A stretch of DNA of 64,000 nucleotides from Cyanobacteriota bacterium (GTDB lineage Bacteria > Cyanobacteriota > Vampirovibrionia > Vampirovibrionales > Vampirovibrionaceae), in the NCBI GenBank assembly GCA_019751815.1, contig JAIEMW010000001.1, positions 380,197 to 444,196 on the forward strand. The letters are read 5' to 3'. Positions 61,853-64,000 of the stretch are shown in pieces (position 1 is the first letter of the stretch; the number at the start of each line of letters is the position of its first letter). The notes beneath the pieces are model-generated. The model had not been told where the DNA came from, searched no databases, and was given only the letters and a program-made list of their open reading frames with translations. A program made the position numbers and the translations under genes.

Positions 61853-62743
61853 TTAAGATAACTCTCTTTGGGCTTGAGCCCCTTGCACGGTGTTTAAGTA
61901 TTGCTGAAAGCGGTTCTGTTGTTTGAGAAAGGAAGAAGCCTCACTATTGGTGGCTGCTGCAAAGTTTATATTACTGGCTTCTTCAGGAATTGGGTCAGCC
62001 TGATTGGCTTTATTGGGTTGCTTGCGCCATTGACTGATTTTGGCGACCACTTCTTTGGAGTGATCCATCGAAAAACGCTCGAGGGCATAGCCGCTGAGCG
62101 CAATGGCAGGAATGGAACCAACCAAAATCGGGAACCAGTCATAGAAGCGTTTGAAACGTTCCACAACCGAAAGATGCCCTTTGCCAGAGGAGAATAGATT
62201 GATCAGCCCTTCAAATTTTTCAAAACGGGCGGCATCAGGTACCAAGGTCGCCTTGTGTCCGTAATTCGTAAAGGCCTGCCGCAATACAGGTGCTGCTTGG
62301 GTGCTGTCGCGTTTGACAAAATTAGCGACTTGCTTGCCTAAGTCTTTGATTAAACCCGGTTTATTCGGAAGTTTAACCTTAAAAATCTTGCGCACACCTG
62401 CTCTCATCGCAAACTCGATGCTGCGGAGCACCACAAAACTGAGTGTCCATCCCCCAATTTCGCGGATGGTGGTGCGGATAAACTCTTGCCAGCGGTAGGG
62501 GCCGTCTGGGGTTTTCTGCGCTTTTTTGGCAGACCCAAAGGCGACAGCGATACGAGAGAGGACCAGAATCAGAGAACAGAGAATCAAGGCGTTAGATTTT
62601 AGTGCCGCATGGTCTTGAATCAGCTGATTTCCATGATTGATAAAGGTATTGCCGATGTTTTTGGCAAATTGGCCAAGCCCCACTCTGCCTGCAGTAGTTG
62701 CTGCGGTCTGAGAGGCGAATATGCTTGGGCTAATTCGGGTCAT
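61853..62743 (-). CDS. Membrane-associated protein of unknown function (pair member B)
   Basis: 296 residues. Hydrophobic stretches at about 50-70 ('SNALILCSLILVLSRIAVAFG') and around 95-115 and 205-230 suggest several membrane helices. The rest is basic and helical. 'RWQEFIRTTIREIGGWTLSFVVLRSIEFAMR' is shared in style with the upstream gene's 'LWERMFVEFFGTAGYMAAIHGGMDSVAKLFE', so the two may be distant paralogues. Separated from it by three bases; acpS follows after 31 bases. Not recognised; seems lineage-specific. Confidence 0.65.
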   Translation of the reverse strand: MTRISPSIFASQTAATTAGRVGLGQFAKNIGNTFINHGNQLIQDHAALKSNALILCSLILVLSRIAVAFGSAKKAQKTPDGPYRWQEFIRTTIREIGGWTLSFVVLRSIEFAMRAGVRKIFKVKLPNKPGLIKDLGKQVANFVKRDSTQAAPVLRQAFTNYGHKATLVPDAARFEKFEGLINLFSSGKGHLSVVERFKRFYDWFPILVGSIPAIALSGYALERFSMDHSKEVVAKISQWRKQPNKANQADPIPEEASNINFAAATNSEASSFLKQQNRFQQYLNTVQGAQAQRELS

Positions 62744-62746
62744 GGC

Positions 62747-63697
62747 TTAAAACCGATACGTTCTTTGGGCTTCAGTGAGATGTTGGGGGAGATATTGCGG
62801 AGGAACGAAGGCGTTTTGGGCTGTGGGTGATGGGATAAATCGGTTATTTAGGGTGTATGCAGCGGGGAGGTTATTACTGGCATTGAAATTGACGTTATAA
62901 GCGCGTGTCTGACGAAGTTGATGTTCATCATTTACGAGAGCTGCTCGGCTGAGCGGATCTTGATTGAGAGAATTCACCTGTTGCTGGACGTTCAGGTTGG
63001 GCTCTGCGGCACTGGGTTTTTTACTAATGGGCCGACTATTGCCCCCAATGGCAAAGAGGTTGTTGATGGCAGGGGCAATAAACGGAGCAAAAATGCGGTC
63101 ATTGAGGATTTGAATCACAAACCCCCCAAACAGTGCCCCAGTGAGAACGCCTGATAACGTGCTCAGAGATGCGGCTCGGTTGATTTTGCGGGCAAAAGGC
63201 TCAAACAGGTCTTTCAGTCCCTTGGCCTTGGCATCACTGAGTGAGATGCCGAGTTTCTTTTCCAGACTGGCCAAATTGCCTTGCTTGAAAAGCACGCGAG
63301 AAATCAGGCCGTGACTGCCTTCACCGTAGGTTTCTTTGATCGCTTGGTTGACGGCTGCTAAGGGTTTGCCCAGTTGTTTGGCAATGGATTTGGTGACCAC
63401 CGGAATTTGGTAACCTGTGCTGCGCTCAAACAGCTTGGCAACAGAGTCCATTCCCCCATGAATGGCGGCCATATAGCCTGCGGTGCCAAAAAATTCGACA
63501 AACATCCGCTCCCAGAGGGCGGTGTATTTATCGGTGGTGGTGTATTCGGGGTTGTGGTTTTTGGACGGTAGATTTTGCCAAACTCGCGCCCCAGCGATGC
63601 ACAGACGGGTCAATACAGCGGTAGAAGCCAGGTAGAATAAATTCTCTCGGCTGGGTATGAGTCTGGCTGAAATTGGAAAGCGATTCACGATTGACAC
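62747..63697 (-). CDS. Membrane-associated protein of unknown function (pair member A)
   Basis: 316 residues. Hydrophobic parts near residues 22-42 ('YLASTAVLTRLCIAGARVW'), at about 70-90, and near 195-220 ('SGVLTGALFGGFVIQIL') suggest membrane insertion. Between them is a soluble basic domain ('AIAKQLGKPLAAVNQAIKETYGEGSHG' style). The C-terminal third is Asn/Gln/Pro-rich and disordered. No known motif is seen. It is the first gene of a minus-strand run with the pair member B and acpS. Confidence 0.65.
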   Translation of the reverse strand: MSIVNRFPISARLIPSRENLFYLASTAVLTRLCIAGARVWQNLPSKNHNPEYTTTDKYTALWERMFVEFFGTAGYMAAIHGGMDSVAKLFERSTGYQIPVVTKSIAKQLGKPLAAVNQAIKETYGEGSHGLISRVLFKQGNLASLEKKLGISLSDAKAKGLKDLFEPFARKINRAASLSTLSGVLTGALFGGFVIQILNDRIFAPFIAPAINNLFAIGGNSRPISKKPSAAEPNLNVQQQVNSLNQDPLSRAALVNDEHQLRQTRAYNVNFNASNNLPAAYTLNNRFIPSPTAQNAFVPPQYLPQHLTEAQRTYRF

Positions 63698-63923
63698 GCC
63701 GGCTAGAGCTCCCCGCTTATGTTAAGACAGTTGTTGTATAGACCCTGTAAATAGAGAAATAATCGATGATATACGCCTGCCTTAGAAAAACCAGTGAAGG
63801 GTTTTTTGTGCTAGTCTAACAGCGGTTTTCCGAGGCAATTGATACACAGCGTTACGTGCATTTTTACGTGTTCCCCCTGGCTGTGCATGCCCTATTGTAG
63901 CAGAAGGAGTTGTGAACTCAACT

Positions 63924-64000
63924 ATGATTTTCTCTCTGATTTTTCGAGTGCGTATTTTCACTGCGTTGATTGGCTTCCTGCTTCTATTAACACTCAACCT
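63924..64000 (+). CDS. N-terminus of a membrane or secreted protein, cut by the window edge
   Basis: A plus-strand frame starts at ATG 63924 and stays open to the end of the window, encoding a basic start and a hydrophobic helix ('RVRIFTALIGFLLLLTLN'), like the first membrane segment of a sensor kinase or a signal anchor. AAGGAG lies at 63904-63909, 14 bases before this ATG. GTG at 63912 is in frame but too close to that site. The identity cannot be told. Confidence 0.5.
   Translation, partial: MIFSLIFRVRIFTALIGFLLLLTLN

Noticed and set aside
63782..63997. 71-codon minus-strand ORF at the right edge
   Set aside because: It is antisense to the plus-strand start at 63924, which has a ribosome site and a typical hydrophobic N-terminus.
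1..64000. CRISPR arrays, rRNA genes, insertion sequences, prophage or integrase genes
   Set aside because: None seen: no regular direct repeats with spacers, no transposase or integrase motifs, no rRNA-like sequence. The only tandem repeats are coding (56080-56349 and 60960-61031).

Overview
The window looks like chromosomal DNA from a non-photosynthetic relative of Cyanobacteria (Vampirovibrionia/'Melainabacteria', possibly close to Vampirovibrio). This is an inference from protein character. The SMC head region has the cyanobacterial-type sequence around 'NVMMQGDV...ERRKIIDEIAGVAEFDRKI'. There is a plant/cyanobacterial-type ferredoxin-NADP reductase and a flagellar operon, no photosynthesis gene, and many hypothetical proteins of a style I associate with that lineage. 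Genes are densely packed on both strands. I see no rRNA, CRISPR array, prophage or insertion sequence.

Layout. 1-8.2 kb is housekeeping: the end of isocitrate dehydrogenase, tsaC-purE-purK, a universal stress protein, tRNA-Arg, a family-4 uracil-DNA glycosylase, and the pgpH-ybeY-dgkA run known from many bacteria. 8.2-20.5 kb is mostly metabolic: a small protein with its own strong promoter, an FNR to ETF-quinone oxidoreductase operon, an SLH lipoprotein, a small secreted protein, a homogentisate catabolic operon (fah, hmgA, flavin-reductase-like protein), a double-hotdog thioesterase with an RNA m5U methyltransferase, and a thiolase. 20.7-27.5 kb is a flagellar basal-body/export operon on the minus strand (flgB-flgC-fliE-fliF-fliG-fliH-fliI). 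27.7-39.5 kb holds an M3 peptidase, mnmA with an amino-acid permease, fliD, an atypical receiver protein with an HDOD protein, a TPR-matrixin protease and the primary sigma factor. 39.6-47.1 kb has a 58-residue ORF, a phospholipase-D-family protein followed by a DEDDh exonuclease, and an M16 peptidase pair (one active, one without the zinc motif). 47.4-52.7 kb is a complete smc-scpA-scpB condensin operon. 52.9-63.7 kb is dominated by proteins I cannot assign: Met/Gln-rich, glycine-zipper, proline-repeat and coiled-coil proteins, a phasin with an Arg-Gly-Pro tail, acpS and two adjacent membrane proteins. A new gene starts at the right edge.

How it fits together. FNR next to ETF-QO suggests exchange of electrons between NADP(H)/ferredoxin, ETF and quinone. 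Homogentisate breakdown would yield fumarate and acetoacetate. The thiolase, the phasin and a possible PhaC-N-like protein hint at polyhydroxyalkanoate storage. The flagellar genes and fliD indicate motility. The observation I find most intriguing is a short N-terminal motif, Phe-x-Gly or Phe-Gly-Ala/Ser, placed after a Pro/Ser-rich lead of about 20-55 residues. It appears on several otherwise unrelated proteins (thioesterase, thiolase, PLD protein, exonuclease, TPR protein, a small ORF) and might be a lineage-specific sorting or docking tag.
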